From contig JAGWVA010000004.1 of NCBI GenBank assembly GCA_028875855.1, forward strand, positions 1 through 64,000: 64,000 bases of DNA, in the 5' to 3' direction. The notes under the pieces are model-generated. The model did no database searches and was not told where the DNA came from. It saw only the letters and a program-made list of their open reading frames with translations. The position numbers were made by a program, and so were the translations under genes. Source of the stretch: Paracoccaceae bacterium (GTDB lineage Bacteria; Pseudomonadota; Alphaproteobacteria; Rhodobacterales; Rhodobacteraceae). Positions 1-9,955 of the stretch are shown piece after piece (within the stretch, counting starts at the first letter, position 1; the number at the start of each line of letters is the position of its first letter).

Positions 1-276
1 GGGGCGGGCGTTCTCGTCCAGCACGCGGCCATGCATGATGATGCGCTCGCCCACGGCGGGCTGGCCGGTGAAGTTCAGGATCAGGTTGTTGTCCATCTCC
101 CCCAGCATGTCGCGGCCGAAGACGGGGCCGGTCTCTTCGCTGAGCGTCGAGGGAAGCGCGATCAGCGCCCGATGCGGCGCGCGCGTGACCGAGGTCTTGT
201 AGCCCGGCGTATAGGCCGGCGGATGCCACAGGCGGTTGCGTCCCAGAAGCGGGCCGGAGGTCGGCGCATCAGACAT
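1..276 (-). CDS. pcaH: Protocatechuate 3,4-dioxygenase beta subunit, partial (C-terminus beyond left edge)
   Basis: Only the first 92 residues lie in the window; the gene runs off the left edge. The N-terminus has the PcaH pattern (LLGRNRLWHPPAY near residue 10, then LPSTLSEETGPVFG and a GERIIMHGRVLDENARP stretch that opens the intradiol dioxygenase beta-sandwich). PcaH with PcaG forms the non-haem iron enzyme that opens protocatechuate between the hydroxyls to give 3-carboxy-cis,cis-muconate. The iron ligands lie outside the window. The ATG overlaps the end of pcaC by 8 bases, so the two are translationally coupled. The reading frame is not in the ORF track because it has no stop inside the window. 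Confidence 0.9.
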   Translation of the reverse strand, partial: MSDAPTSGPLLGRNRLWHPPAYTPGYKTSVTRAPHRALIALPSTLSEETGPVFGRDMLGEMDNNLILNFTGQPAVGERIIMHGRVLDENARP

Positions 277-649
277 TTTCGCCCCTTTCGGCAAGGATTT
301 CGCGGGCGATCTTGAAAGCGTGGTTGGCCCGCGGCACGCCGGCGTAGATTGCGACATGCAGCAGCACCTCGCGGACGTCCTCCGCCGTGCAGCCGGTGTT
401 CGCGGTGGCCCGCAGGTGAAGGCCGAATTCCTCCCAGTTGCCAAGCCCGGCCAGCAGCGCCAGCGTCAGCATCGAGCGTTCGCGCGGCGGGATCGTGTCG
501 CGCGACCACACATGGCCCCAGGCGGCCTCGGTGATGAGGTCGAGGAACGGCTGGTCGAAATCCGTCTGACCCTTGCGCGAGCGGTTCACGTGCTCTTCGC
601 CCAGGGTCCGGCGGCGCGTGGCGTCGCCCTGTTTCAGACGTTCAGACAT
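269..649 (-). CDS. pcaC: 4-carboxymuconolactone decarboxylase
   Basis: A 126-residue single-domain protein of the carboxymuconolactone decarboxylase (AhpD-like) family, of usual length. It converts 4-carboxymuconolactone to 3-oxoadipate enol-lactone in the protocatechuate branch of the beta-ketoadipate pathway, in the cytoplasm. Family features visible are the GHVWSRDTIPPRERSMLTLA segment and the LLHVAIYAGVPRANHAF segment with its conserved histidine. It overlaps pcaD upstream by 8 bases and pcaH downstream by 8 bases, so it sits in the middle of a compact catabolic operon with pobA. Confidence 0.95.
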   Translation of the reverse strand: MSERLKQGDATRRRTLGEEHVNRSRKGQTDFDQPFLDLITEAAWGHVWSRDTIPPRERSMLTLALLAGLGNWEEFGLHLRATANTGCTAEDVREVLLHVAIYAGVPRANHAFKIAREILAERGENV

Positions 650-1430
650 GGCCGATCTCCTTGAGGAACCGGGTCAGGACGGTGGCGTATTCCTCGGGCT
701 TCTCGACGCAGGGCAGGTGGCCCGCGCCGCGGATCAGGTGGAAACGGCTGCCCTTGATGAGGTCGGCCGTCTCGCGCACCAGATCGGGCGGGGTCGATCC
801 GTCCTCGGACCCGGCAATCGCCAGCGTCGGCAGCGTGAGAGAGGCCGTGGGCGTGTAGAAATCCGTCCCCGAGATCGCCGCGCAACAGCCGGCATAGCCC
901 TCGACCGGCTGGCGGATCAGCATGTTGCGCCAGGCCGTGAATTCGGCCGTCTCGCGGAAGGGCTTGGCGAACCAGCGTTCCAGCACGCCATCGGCCATCG
1001 GCTCGATGCCCGTCCGTTTCACGGCGTCGATCCGCGTCGCCCACATCTCGGCGGTGCCGATCTTGGCGGCGGTGTTCGACAGCACGAGGCCCCGCACCAG
1101 ATCGAGCCGCTTGACCGCCAGTCCTTGCGCGATCAAGCCGCCGATGGACAGGCCCACGAACACCGCGTCCTTCACCTTCAGCGCGTCCATCAACCGTTCG
1201 GCGTCGCGCACCAGCGCGCCCATGGAATAGGGGCCGGCGGGGCAGTCCGACAGGCCGTGGCCGCGCTTGTCGTAGCGGATCAGGCGCAGCCCCTTGGGTA
1301 GCAGCGGGACGACCTTGTCCCAAAGCCGCAGGTCCGTGCCCAGCGAGTTGGCAAAGACGACGGGGGCGCCGTTCGAGTCGCCCTCGTCGCGGTAGTGCAG
1401 GCCAAGGCCATCGAGATCGCAGATTTGCAT
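642..1430 (-). CDS. pcaD: 3-oxoadipate enol-lactonase
   Basis: A 262-residue alpha/beta hydrolase that hydrolyses 3-oxoadipate enol-lactone to 3-oxoadipate. The nucleophile elbow GLSIGG lies near residue 93, the acid lies in GSEDGSTPP near 210, and the histidine in GAGHLPCVEKP near 236. The ORF track starts two codons earlier, but the G-rich ribosome binding site abuts that ATG directly, while it is 6 bases from the second ATG, so I chose the second. It follows pobA by 15 bases and overlaps pcaC, consistent with one transcript pobA-pcaD-pcaC-pcaH. Confidence 0.93.
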   Translation of the reverse strand: MQICDLDGLGLHYRDEGDSNGAPVVFANSLGTDLRLWDKVVPLLPKGLRLIRYDKRGHGLSDCPAGPYSMGALVRDAERLMDALKVKDAVFVGLSIGGLIAQGLAVKRLDLVRGLVLSNTAAKIGTAEMWATRIDAVKRTGIEPMADGVLERWFAKPFRETAEFTAWRNMLIRQPVEGYAGCCAAISGTDFYTPTASLTLPTLAIAGSEDGSTPPDLVRETADLIKGSRFHLIRGAGHLPCVEKPEEYATVLTRFLKEIGHV

Positions 1431-1445
1431 GGTCATCCCCCGAAG

Positions 1446-2630
<1,185 letters not shown>

Positions 2631-2689
2631 TCAGGATGGAGATTTTAGTTGGCACTGTCAATCAATCCAGAGGGCCGAAGGAAAGATTT

Positions 2690-3667
2690 TCAGCGCGCGA
2701 ACCGCTCCAGCGCCCCGCAGAACTGATCGGGGTCCACGTTCCCGCCCGAGGCGACCGCGATCACCGCGTCGCCTTCGATCCGGTCGGAGCGGAAGAGTGC
2801 GGCCGCCAGCGCGACGGCGCCACCCGGTTCCAGCACGATCTTCAACCGCAGGAAGGCCAGCGCCATGGCCCGCAGCGCCTCGTCGTCGCTGACGACCAGC
2901 CCCGGCCCGCAGAGGCGCTGCATGATCGGGAAGGTCAGGTTGCCCGGCTGCGGCGTGATGATCGCATCGCAGATCGACCCGGTCAGCGCGGCGTTGCGCT
3001 CGATCCGGCCCGAGGCCAGCGAGCGGGCGGTGTCGTCGAAACCCGCGGGCTCGGCCGGGCGGGCGCGCAGGCCCGGGGCGCGGGCCTCCAGCGCCAGCGC
3101 GATGCCCGAGGTCAGGCCCCCGCCGCCGCAGCAGACGATCACATCGGCAGACGAAATCCCGGCTTCGGCTGCCTGCTCGGCAATCTCGAGCCCGGTGGTG
3201 CCTTGCCCGGCGATCACCTGCGGTTCGTCGAAGGGCTTGATGAGGGTCAGGCCGCGTTCCTTCGCCAGCCGGGCGCCGATCTCGTCGCGGTCTTCGGTGG
3301 CGCGGTCGTAAAGCACGACCTCGGCCCCGAGCGCGCGGGTGTTGTCGATCTTCAGTTGCGGCGCGTCCGACGGCATCACGATGACCGACGGCACGCCATG
3401 CTGCTGCGCCGCATAGGCCACGCCCTGTGCATGGTTGCCCGAGGAAAACGCGATGACGCCGCGCGCGCGGACTTTGGGATCGAGCGCCGAGACCGCCGAC
3501 CAGCCACCACGGAACTTGAAGCTGCCGGTGTGTTGCAGGCATTCGGCCTTCACGAAGACGCGGCGACCCGCGATCTCGTCGAGGAAGGGCGAGGACAGAA
3601 GCGGTGTGCGGCGGGCATGGCCCTTCAGCCTTTCGGCGGCGGCCTCGATCATGCGGATGTCGGTCAT
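2690..3667 (-). CDS. Threonine/serine dehydratase-like PLP enzyme
   Basis: A 325-residue fold-type II PLP enzyme. The Schiff-base lysine is in GSFKFRGG near residue 50, the substrate loop SSGNHAQG near 76, the PLP phosphate loop CGGGGLTSG near 175, and LEPGGAVAL near 285. It has no C-terminal ACT regulatory domain, so it resembles the short catabolic threonine/serine dehydratases or hydroxyaspartate ammonia-lyases rather than biosynthetic IlvA. The substrate cannot be told from sequence. It lies 12 bases upstream of nothing obvious in pathway terms: the hydrolase gene behind it on the same strand ends 12 bases before its start, so co-transcription with the hydrolase and dehalogenase is likely. 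Confidence 0.85.
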   Translation of the reverse strand: MTDIRMIEAAAERLKGHARRTPLLSSPFLDEIAGRRVFVKAECLQHTGSFKFRGGWSAVSALDPKVRARGVIAFSSGNHAQGVAYAAQQHGVPSVIVMPSDAPQLKIDNTRALGAEVVLYDRATEDRDEIGARLAKERGLTLIKPFDEPQVIAGQGTTGLEIAEQAAEAGISSADVIVCCGGGGLTSGIALALEARAPGLRARPAEPAGFDDTARSLASGRIERNAALTGSICDAIITPQPGNLTFPIMQRLCGPGLVVSDDEALRAMALAFLRLKIVLEPGGAVALAAALFRSDRIEGDAVIAVASGGNVDPDQFCGALERFAR

Positions 3668-3679
3668 GGAAACCTCGGG

Positions 3680-4501
3680 TCAGGCGCAGGCGGCAAGCCA
3701 GCGGTGCAGCACGGCGAGCGCCTCGGGCTCGTCAAGGAAGGGGATATGGGCGCGATCAGGCACCTCGGCGAAGATCATGTCGGGGCGACGGCGGCGCATC
3801 TCGTCTGCCGTGGCGGTGGACAAGAGGTCCGAATTTGCTCCGCGGATCAGGGCCAGGGGCAGGCCCGCCAGCGCGTCGAAAAGCGGCCAGGCATCGCCTG
3901 CCGGTCCCTCGAAGGCGGCAAGAAACGCCTCGCGCAGGGCGGGGTCGTAGGTGATGCGCAGCCCCTCGGGCGTTTCGCGGTAGTGCGTGCGCGATTCCTC
4001 CAGCCAGCGGGCGCGGGGGACATTGGCAAAGCCGGGCATCGCGCCGGGGTAGAGGTCGGCCATCTCTTCATGCGTGGCGGCGCGCGGATTGCGGCCGATG
4101 TAGCCGAAGATCTTCTCGAGCCCCGCACGCTCGATCACCGGGCCCACGTCGTTGAGACACAGCCCCAGCATCCGGTCTTTGGACTTGAGCGCGAGGAACA
4201 TCCCGATCAGCCCGCCGCGCGAGGTGCCGAGGATCGCGGCCTTCGGAACGCCAAGATGGTCGAGCAGCGCCACCGCATCCGCCGCCTCCTGCGGGACGGT
4301 ATAGGTCGCGGGGCCGGTGAAATCAGAGGCACCCCGCCCGCGATAGTCCATCCGGATCATCCGGCAGGGCGGCAGGTGCGGGGCGAGGTAGTCGAAATCC
4401 GCGCCCGTCCGCGTCAGACCCGACAGGCACAGAAGCGGCAGGCCCGCACCCTCATCGGAATAGGCGAGCCGGGCACCGTCGGCGGCGGTGAAATGGGGCA
4501 T
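3680..4501 (-). CDS. Alpha/beta hydrolase
   Basis: A 273-residue alpha/beta hydrolase fold protein. The oxyanion/entry motif is at MDYRGRGASD near residue 58, the nucleophile elbow GTSRGG near 100, and the terminal histidine in PDRAHIPFLDEPEAL near 255. The ORF track extends the frame to 4684, but the start chosen here (MPHFTAADG) shares one base with the stop of the upstream dehalogenase (TGATG), which is a typical coupled start, and matches family length. The substrate is unknown; esterase or lactonase is possible. It probably forms a small operon with the dehalogenase and the dehydratase-like gene. Confidence 0.85.
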   Translation of the reverse strand: MPHFTAADGARLAYSDEGAGLPLLCLSGLTRTGADFDYLAPHLPPCRMIRMDYRGRGASDFTGPATYTVPQEAADAVALLDHLGVPKAAILGTSRGGLIGMFLALKSKDRMLGLCLNDVGPVIERAGLEKIFGYIGRNPRAATHEEMADLYPGAMPGFANVPRARWLEESRTHYRETPEGLRITYDPALREAFLAAFEGPAGDAWPLFDALAGLPLALIRGANSDLLSTATADEMRRRRPDMIFAEVPDRAHIPFLDEPEALAVLHRWLAACA

Positions 4502-5187
4502 CAGAGGCTCTCCAGCAACGCGGGAATGGCGCTGAGGTCGGCCAGCACATGCGCAGGGCGCCAGGGCAGGCGGTCCACCGGCGCCTTGGCGCGGTTCACC
4601 CAGGCCGTGGTAAAGCCGTAGCCCGTCGCGCAGCCCGCGTCCCAGCCGTTGGACGAGACGAACAGCACCTGCCGCGGCGCGCATCCGAAGTGGCGCCCGA
4701 CCAGATCGTAAACCGCCGAAGCCGGTTTGAAGACGCCCGCCGCCTCGACCGACAGCACCGCGTCCAGCCGGTCGCCGATCCCGGCAGAGGCGACGGCCGA
4801 GGCCAGCATGCCCGGCGCGCCGTTCGACAGGATCGCCGTCGCGTAGCCCCTGGCCTTCAGCGCGGCCAGCATGGCGGGGGCTTCGGGATAGGCCTCGAGT
4901 TCATCGTAAAGCGCCATCAGGCGGTCGCGCAGGGCGGCATCGTTCAGCCCCGCGGCCTCCATCGCCCAGTCGAGACCCTCTTCGGTGACCTTCCGGAAAT
5001 CGGCATGCGCCCCGGTGATCGCCCGCAGCCAGGAATATTCCAGCTGCTTGCGGCGCCAGTCCTCGGCCAGCCGGGGCCAGACCGCGGCCAGCGCCTCTCC
5101 GCCGGGTTCGGCGGCGGCGGCGCGGGCGGCGGCATTCACGTCGAACAGCGTGCCGTAGGCATCGAATACGCAAGTGGTGATCGGCAT
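4501..5187 (-). CDS. Haloacid dehalogenase, type II
   Basis: A 228-residue HAD-superfamily hydrolase of the L-2-haloacid dehalogenase group. Motif I with the aspartate nucleophile is FDAYGTLFDVN at residues 8-18, motif II is SNGAP near 121, the lysine is in VFKPA near 152, and the closing motif SSNGWDAGCATGYGF near 171. Such enzymes hydrolyse 2-haloalkanoates to 2-hydroxyacids, although many annotated members have broader phosphatase-like activity. The start at 5187 is preferred over 5214 because a GGGGAGGA ribosome binding site lies just before it. The stop overlaps the start of the downstream hydrolase by one base. Confidence 0.88.
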   Translation of the reverse strand: MPITTCVFDAYGTLFDVNAAARAAAAEPGGEALAAVWPRLAEDWRRKQLEYSWLRAITGAHADFRKVTEEGLDWAMEAAGLNDAALRDRLMALYDELEAYPEAPAMLAALKARGYATAILSNGAPGMLASAVASAGIGDRLDAVLSVEAAGVFKPASAVYDLVGRHFGCAPRQVLFVSSNGWDAGCATGYGFTTAWVNRAKAPVDRLPWRPAHVLADLSAIPALLESL

Positions 5188-5343
5188 TTCGTCCTCCCCG
5201 GCGGAGACTGGCACAGGCCGCGGGCAAGGGGAAGGGGCGGGGGGTTTACATCGCTGCCCCGTGAAGGCAGGCTTGCCCCACGCCGGAGCACCCGCGCAGG
5301 ATCAGCGCGGCCTCTGAAATTCCCCCCACATCAGGAAAGACAC

Positions 5344-5772
5344 ATGACCCAGGCAAAACCGGGCGACAGCGTGCGCCTTCACTATACCGGCACGCTGGAC
5401 GATGGCGCCGTCTTCGACAGTTCGGAAGGGCGCGCACCGTTGCAGTTCACCATCGGCTCGGGCGAGATCATCCCGGGGCTCGACAGGGCCATCGTCGGCA
5501 TGGCGGAAGGCGAGCGCAAGACCGTCACCGTCCCGGCCGAGGACGCCTATGGCGCGCACGATCCGCAGATGCGTCAGGCCGTGCCGCGCGCACAGGTGCC
5601 GGCGGATATCCCGCTCGACATCGGCACGGCGTTGCAGATGCAACTGCCCGATGGCCGCGCGATCCCGGTGACGGTGGCGGAAGTGACCGATGACGCGGTG
5701 GTCTTCGACGCCAACCACCCGCTGGCCGGCAAGGACCTGACCTTCGCCGTGGAACTGGTCGGCATCGGGTGA
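5344..5772 (+). CDS. FKBP-type peptidyl-prolyl cis-trans isomerase (SlyD-like)
   Basis: A 142-residue protein with an FKBP fold: residues 5-20 (GDSVRLHYTGTLDDG), the VFDSS strand, and FTIGSGEIIPGLDRAIVGM around 38-55, followed by an insert-in-flap domain (AYGAHDPQMRQAVPRAQ) and a C-terminal strand FAVELVGI. This layout is that of SlyD/FkpB-type isomerases acting on prolyl bonds during folding. It lacks the histidine-rich metal-binding tail of enterobacterial SlyD. There is no signal peptide, so it is cytoplasmic. The ORF track frame begins far upstream, inside the antisense of the dehalogenase; the true ATG follows an AGGAAAG ribosome binding site. Confidence 0.93.
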   Translation: MTQAKPGDSVRLHYTGTLDDGAVFDSSEGRAPLQFTIGSGEIIPGLDRAIVGMAEGERKTVTVPAEDAYGAHDPQMRQAVPRAQVPADIPLDIGTALQMQLPDGRAIPVTVAEVTDDAVVFDANHPLAGKDLTFAVELVGIG

Positions 5773-5809
5773 CGGCGCCGGACCATGGCCGGGCGGCGGG
5801 GCCCGCCGC

Positions 5810-6700
5810 TCAGCCGGGCGCGGTGTCGTGGAAATGCGTGTAATCCAGCACGCGCCGCCCGTCAGGATCGGCGGTGATCACGTCCACGAAGCGCTCGTTC
5901 CAGCGGATCGCCCCCGCAGGCCAGGCATGCCGCATGTAGATCTGCTGCGACATGGTGGCGTCAAAGCCGGTCATCACCACGACCAGTTCCAGATCGACAT
6001 GGGCCGCGCCCTCGCCGTCGAGTCCGTAAAGCGGGCTCGATTCGTCAATGCGGTGCATTACCAGCCATGAGAGCGAGAAGACCGGGCTGTGCGCCCGCAC
6101 CAGCGCAAGGTCGTGAAAGCGGCGCATGACCTGCGCCCCGTGGCGTTCCTGCCGGATCACGCTCAGCCGGGCATTGGCCTCGAGGATGAAGTTGTTGCGC
6201 ATGTTCGCGGCGCGAAACATCAGATGCGGGGCGCCCTCGAACTCGGTCACCACCGCCACGCGCGAGAACAGGATCCGCGCCGAGGGGCGGGAGAAGCGGG
6301 CGAACATCAGCCCCGAGGTGACCGCGATCAGCAAAAGGCCGCAGCCGATCTCGATGGTGACGAAGATGTTGCCCAGAAGCGAGCGGGGCACCACGTTGCC
6401 GTAGCCCACCGTCGCAAGCGTGTGAACCGAGAAGAAGAAGGCCCGCGCGAAGGCCGGCATGTCGTCCGCATGGCCGCCCTCCAGCTCTCCGGGAGACAGA
6501 AGGTAGAGGCCGGCAAAGAGGCTGTTGATCGCGATGAAGGCGGCGATGAAGCCCAGGAAGAAGGCGGGCCAGCTCATGCCCACAAGGACATGGTAGATGT
6601 CCGACGACAGACGCCGCCGCGCCCCGATGACCCTGACATCGACGCGGTCCCGTTCGACCAGCGATTGCGAAAGGCTGCGCGGCGGGGGCGGGCGCTTCAT
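5810..6700 (-). CDS. Inward-rectifier-type (Kir-like) potassium channel
   Basis: A 296-residue two-helix potassium channel. The first membrane helix is at about 40-66 (GMSWPAFFLGFIAAFIAINS...), the pore helix and selectivity filter HTLATVGYGN at about 93-102, and the second helix (VTIEIGCGLLLIAVTSG) at about 112-130. The remaining 160 residues form a cytoplasmic Kir-type immunoglobulin-like domain (LMFRAANMRNNFILEA..., then HDLALVRAHSP). The arrangement is that of bacterial KirBac channels, with the basic, amphipathic slide helix before the first membrane segment. The ATG lies 32 bases after the fabI stop on the same strand, so it may be read from the fab transcript. The ORF track overextends it into fabI. 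Confidence 0.92.
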   Translation of the reverse strand: MKRPPPPRSLSQSLVERDRVDVRVIGARRRLSSDIYHVLVGMSWPAFFLGFIAAFIAINSLFAGLYLLSPGELEGGHADDMPAFARAFFFSVHTLATVGYGNVVPRSLLGNIFVTIEIGCGLLLIAVTSGLMFARFSRPSARILFSRVAVVTEFEGAPHLMFRAANMRNNFILEANARLSVIRQERHGAQVMRRFHDLALVRAHSPVFSLSWLVMHRIDESSPLYGLDGEGAAHVDLELVVVMTGFDATMSQQIYMRHAWPAGAIRWNERFVDVITADPDGRRVLDYTHFHDTAPG

Positions 6701-6732
6701 GGCGTGCCGGTCGCAGGGCGGCCCCGCATGGC

Positions 6733-7521
6733 CTACATGTTCTCGGGCTGCGGCATCCCCAGCACGTGGTAGCCGCCATCGACGCGGATCACCTCGCCCG
6801 TGGTGCAGGCGCCGTAGTCGGAGGCCAGATAGACTGCCGTGCCGCCCACCGTTTCCAGCGTGGCGTTGACACGCAGCGGCGCATTCGCCTCGCTGTGGCG
6901 GAAGGTCGCGCGCGCCCCCCCGATGGCGGCCCCGGCCAGCGTCTTCATCGGTCCGGGGCTGATCGCGTTCACGCGGATCTTCTGCGGTCCAAGGTCGTTG
7001 GCCAGATAGCGCACCGCCGATTCCAGCGCCGCCTTCGCCACACCCATGACGTTGTAGTTCGGCGTGACCCTGTTCGACCCCTGGAAGGTCAGCGTCATCA
7101 GCGACCCGCCATCGGGCATCAGCTCGGCCGCGCGGCGCGAGACGTCGATGAAGGAGAAGCACGAGATGGTGAGCGAGGTCCTGAAGTTCTCGCGGCTGGT
7201 GTTGATGAAGCGGCCCGTCAGTTCATGCTTGTCGGAATAGGCGATGGCATGGACGAGGAAGTCGATCTTGCCCCACCGCTTTGCCAGCGCCGCGAAGGCG
7301 GCATCGAGCGAGGCATCATCGGTCACGTCCACGTCCAGCAGGAAATCCGACCCGACCGAGGCCGCAAGCGGCTCGACCCGCTTGCCGAAGGCCTCGCCCT
7401 GATAGGAAAAGGCAAGCTCCGCCCCCTCGTCGGCCAAGGCCTTCGCGATGCCCCAGGCGTTCGACCGATCGTTCGCGACGCCCATGATCAGGCCCCGCTT
7501 CCCCTTCATCAAATCGGCCAT
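6733..7521 (-). CDS. fabI: Enoyl-[acyl-carrier-protein] reductase (NADH)
   Basis: A 262-residue classical FabI of the SDR superfamily that reduces trans-2-enoyl-ACP in the last step of each elongation cycle. The modified nucleotide motif [17 protein letters not shown] is at residues 10-26, and the catalytic Tyr-x6-Lys is YNVMGVAK near 156-163. The substrate loop SPGPMKTLA follows near 189. A GGGAG ribosome binding site precedes the ATG. It is third in the operon fabA-fabB-fabI, 13 bases after fabB, so the isomerase/dehydratase, condensing enzyme and reductase for the unsaturated branch are made together. Confidence 0.96.
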   Translation of the reverse strand: MADLMKGKRGLIMGVANDRSNAWGIAKALADEGAELAFSYQGEAFGKRVEPLAASVGSDFLLDVDVTDDASLDAAFAALAKRWGKIDFLVHAIAYSDKHELTGRFINTSRENFRTSLTISCFSFIDVSRRAAELMPDGGSLMTLTFQGSNRVTPNYNVMGVAKAALESAVRYLANDLGPQKIRVNAISPGPMKTLAGAAIGGARATFRHSEANAPLRVNATLETVGGTAVYLASDYGACTTGEVIRVDGGYHVLGMPQPENM

Positions 7522-7534
7522 CTGGCTCTCCCGT

Positions 7535-8764
7535 TCAGCCCTGATACTTGCTCATCACCAGCGTGGCATTGGTTCCGCCAAAGCCGAAGCTGTTGGACAG
7601 CACGCTGTCGATCTCGACGTTCTCGCGCAGCTCGGTCACGATTTCCCCGGGCTTCAGCGCGGGGTCGAGCTCGGTCACATTGGCCGAGGCCGCGATGAAA
7701 TTGCCGTTCATCATCAGCAGCGAATAGATCGCCTCGTGCACACCGGTGGCCCCAAGGCTGTGCCCCGTCAGCGACTTGGTCGAGGCGACCGGCGGCGTCG
7801 CGCCCAGGCCGAAGACGCGGCGGATCGCCTCCATCTCGGTCACGTCGCCCACCGAGGTCGAGGTGCCGTGGCTGTTGATGTAGTCGATGCGCCGCCCCTC
7901 GGGCAGGGTCGAAAGCGCAAGCCGCATGGAGCGTTCTCCCCCCTCGCCGGAGGGCGCCACCATGTCGTAGCCGTCCGAGGTCGCGCCGTAGCCCGTGACC
8001 TCGCCGTAGATCTTCGCCCCCCGCGCCAGCGCGTGGGACAGCTCCTCAAGCACGACGACGCCGCCGCCACCCGCGATGACGAAACCGTCCCGCGTCGCGT
8101 CATAGGGGCGCGAGGCGGTCTGCGGGGCGTCGTTGTATTTCGACGACATCGCCCCCATCGCGTCGAAAAGGCAGGACAGCGTCCAGTCCAGTTCCTCGCC
8201 GCCGCCGGCAAAGACGATGTCCTGCTTGCCCATCTGGATCTGCTCGACCCCGTTGCCGATGCAATGCGCGCTGGTCGAACAGGCCGAGGTGATCGAATAG
8301 TTCACGCCCTTGATGCGGAAGGGCGTGGCAAGGCAGGCCGAGTTCGTGGACGACATGCAGCGCGTGACCATGAAGGGCCCCATGCGCTTGGGCGCGCCCT
8401 TCTCGATCACGATCTGATGGGCCTGGAAGAAGTTCGACGTGGACGGCCCGCCCGACCCCATGATGAGGCCCGTGCGTTCGTTCGACACATCGCCCGCCTC
8501 CAGCCCGCTGTCGGCGATGGCCTGCTGCATGGCGAGGAAGTTGTAGGCCGCGCCCGGCCCCATGAAGCGCAGGTCGCGCTTGTCGATATGGTCTTCCAGC
8601 ACGATCTGCGGCTGGCCCTTCACCTGGCTGCGGAAGCCATGTTCGGCGTAATCCTCGGCAAACACGATGCCGGACCGGCCCGCCCTGAGCGAAGCCTCGA
8701 CCTCGGCGGCGGTGTTGCCGATCGGCGAGATGATCCCGATCCCGGTGATGACGACACGGCGCAT
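7535..8764 (-). CDS. fabB: 3-oxoacyl-ACP synthase I
   Basis: A 409-residue thiolase-fold condensing enzyme that elongates acyl-ACP with malonyl-ACP, including the cis-unsaturated intermediates made by FabA. The active-site cysteine is in [14 protein letters not shown] near residue 163, the histidines are in [11 protein letters not shown] near 298 and [12 protein letters not shown] near 333, and the family ending [14 protein letters not shown] is near 390. The ORF track runs the frame back into fabA; the ATG at 8764 is preceded by GAGGAG and starts at [10 protein letters not shown], the usual N-terminus. It lies 20 bases behind fabA. Confidence 0.96.
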   Translation of the reverse strand: MRRVVITGIGIISPIGNTAAEVEASLRAGRSGIVFAEDYAEHGFRSQVKGQPQIVLEDHIDKRDLRFMGPGAAYNFLAMQQAIADSGLEAGDVSNERTGLIMGSGGPSTSNFFQAHQIVIEKGAPKRMGPFMVTRCMSSTNSACLATPFRIKGVNYSITSACSTSAHCIGNGVEQIQMGKQDIVFAGGGEELDWTLSCLFDAMGAMSSKYNDAPQTASRPYDATRDGFVIAGGGGVVVLEELSHALARGAKIYGEVTGYGATSDGYDMVAPSGEGGERSMRLALSTLPEGRRIDYINSHGTSTSVGDVTEMEAIRRVFGLGATPPVASTKSLTGHSLGATGVHEAIYSLLMMNGNFIAASANVTELDPALKPGEIVTELRENVEIDSVLSNSFGFGGTNATLVMSKYQG

Positions 8765-8784
8765 GGGCGCTCTCCTCGTAACGG

Positions 8785-9294
8785 TCAGCCGGCCGCGGCC
8801 AGACCGACCTTCATGTCCTTGACTTGATAGATGATCTCGCCATCCGCCTCGACCCAGCCATCGGCGACGCCCATCTTCAGCTTGCGGTCGATGACGCGGG
8901 TGAAATCGACGTGGTAGGTGATCATCTTGCGATCGGGCCGCACCATGCCCTGCAGCTTCACCTCGCCCACGCCAAGGGCGAAACCCTGCCCCTGCCAGCC
9001 GCGCCAGCCCAGGTTGAAGCCCGTGAGCTGCCACAGCCCGTCAAGGCCGAGGCAGCCCGGCATCACCGGGTTGCCGGGGAAATGGCATGCGAAGAACCAC
9101 AGGTCCGGGGTGATGTCGAACTCGGCCACCACATGGCCCTTGCCATGCTCTCCGCCGTCGGCCGAGATGTCGGTGATCCGATCCATCATCAGCATCGGCG
9201 GCAGCGGCAACTGGGCGTTGCCCGGTCCGAACAGCTCCCCGCGCGCGCAGCGCAGAAGGTCTTCCTTGTCAAAGCGTGTCGGAAAGCCCGCCAT
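8785..9294 (-). CDS. fabA: 3-hydroxydecanoyl-[ACP] dehydratase/isomerase
   Basis: A 169-residue single hot-dog protein of normal FabA length. The catalytic histidine is in the motif [20 protein letters not shown] near residues 70-89, with the aspartate in the same segment. FabA dehydrates 3-hydroxydecanoyl-ACP and isomerises the product to cis-3-decenoyl-ACP, the branch point to unsaturated fatty acids. It is the first gene of fabA-fabB-fabI and is divergent from irr, sharing a 158-base regulatory region. Confidence 0.97.
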   Translation of the reverse strand: MAGFPTRFDKEDLLRCARGELFGPGNAQLPLPPMLMMDRITDISADGGEHGKGHVVAEFDITPDLWFFACHFPGNPVMPGCLGLDGLWQLTGFNLGWRGWQGQGFALGVGEVKLQGMVRPDRKMITYHVDFTRVIDRKLKMGVADGWVEADGEIIYQVKDMKVGLAAAG

Positions 9295-9416
9295 GCAGCC
9301 TTCGCTCCCTGTCTTGTGGTTCTACTCCCTTCGATCCTCTATCATCGGGGTCAGAGCGGTGGCAAGGGCGCGGGCGCCTTTGCCGCGTCCCCGCCGGGGC
9401 AAGCGGAGGAATCCGT

Positions 9417-9446
9417 TTGAAAAGCGCTCCCCCACACTCTTATATT
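9417..9446 (+). promoter_or_regulatory. Predicted sigma-70 promoter of irr
   Basis: A TTGAAA hexamer and a TATATT hexamer are separated by 18 bases immediately upstream of irr. Transcription would begin about seven bases after the -10, which falls on or next to the first in-frame ATG at 9453. This bears on the start codon choice discussed under irr. Confidence 0.5.
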
Positions 9447-9452
9447 GACGAC

Positions 9453-9890
9453 ATGCAGGACGAACTCTCTCCCATGACGACAGATGCGCTCGAGGCCGCA
9501 GCAAGCTGGCTTGCCGGGGCGGATCTGCGCCCGACCCGTCAGCGGCTTGCGCTGGCAGCCCTTCTGATGGGCGACGGGCTGAACCGCCACGCGACCGCCG
9601 AAAGCCTCTTTTCGGCCGCGCGCGCCGCGGGCGAGCAGGTGTCGCTTGCCACCGTTTACAACACGCTGCGCGCCTTTTCGGCGGCGGGGCTCTTGACCGA
9701 GATCACGGTGGACGGCTCGCGCAGCTATTTCGACACGCGGCTTGACGATCATCCCCATTTCTACTGGGAAGACGATCACGAACTGACCGATGCGCCGGGC
9801 GACCGTCTCCAGCTCACGGGCCTTCCCGACGCGCCCGAAGGGACCGAGGTCGCTCGCGTCGATGTCGTGATCCGCCTGCGCCGCCGCTAG
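9453..9890 (+). CDS. irr: Iron response regulator, Fur family
   Basis: A 145-residue Fur-superfamily repressor. The winged-helix DNA-binding domain covers about 20-95 (LRPTRQRLALAALL, then SLATVYNTLRAFSAAGLL), and the dimerisation part contains HPHFYWEDDHELTD near 105-118, the histidine-containing motif typical of Irr rather than ferric Fur. Irr senses iron through haem status and represses or activates iron-economy genes in Rhizobiales and Rhodobacterales. The cysteine-containing haem motif of Bradyrhizobium Irr is absent, as in other Rhodobacteraceae. ATGs at 9453 and 9474 both fit; neither has a strong ribosome binding site. It is divergent from fabA. Confidence 0.9.
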   Translation: MQDELSPMTTDALEAAASWLAGADLRPTRQRLALAALLMGDGLNRHATAESLFSAARAAGEQVSLATVYNTLRAFSAAGLLTEITVDGSRSYFDTRLDDHPHFYWEDDHELTDAPGDRLQLTGLPDAPEGTEVARVDVVIRLRRR

Positions 9891-9902
9891 CCGCGCGCCC
9901 TG

Positions 9903-9931
9903 CTTTCACTTTGGCCCAAATATCCCGGGGG
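9903..9931 (+). repeat. Intergenic repeat copy 1 (CTTTCACTTTGGC...AAATATCCC)
   Basis: This 29-base stretch recurs with small changes at 26366-26395 (same strand) and 28812-28836 (opposite strand). The common core is CTTTCAYYTTGGCNNAAATATCCC, where Y is a pyrimidine. All three copies are non-coding and lie just past the 3' end of a minus-strand gene. Here the element sits between the convergent irr and glycosyltransferase-like genes. Confidence 0.7.
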
Positions 9932-9955
9932 ACGGCCGCAGGCCGGGGGGCGGAG

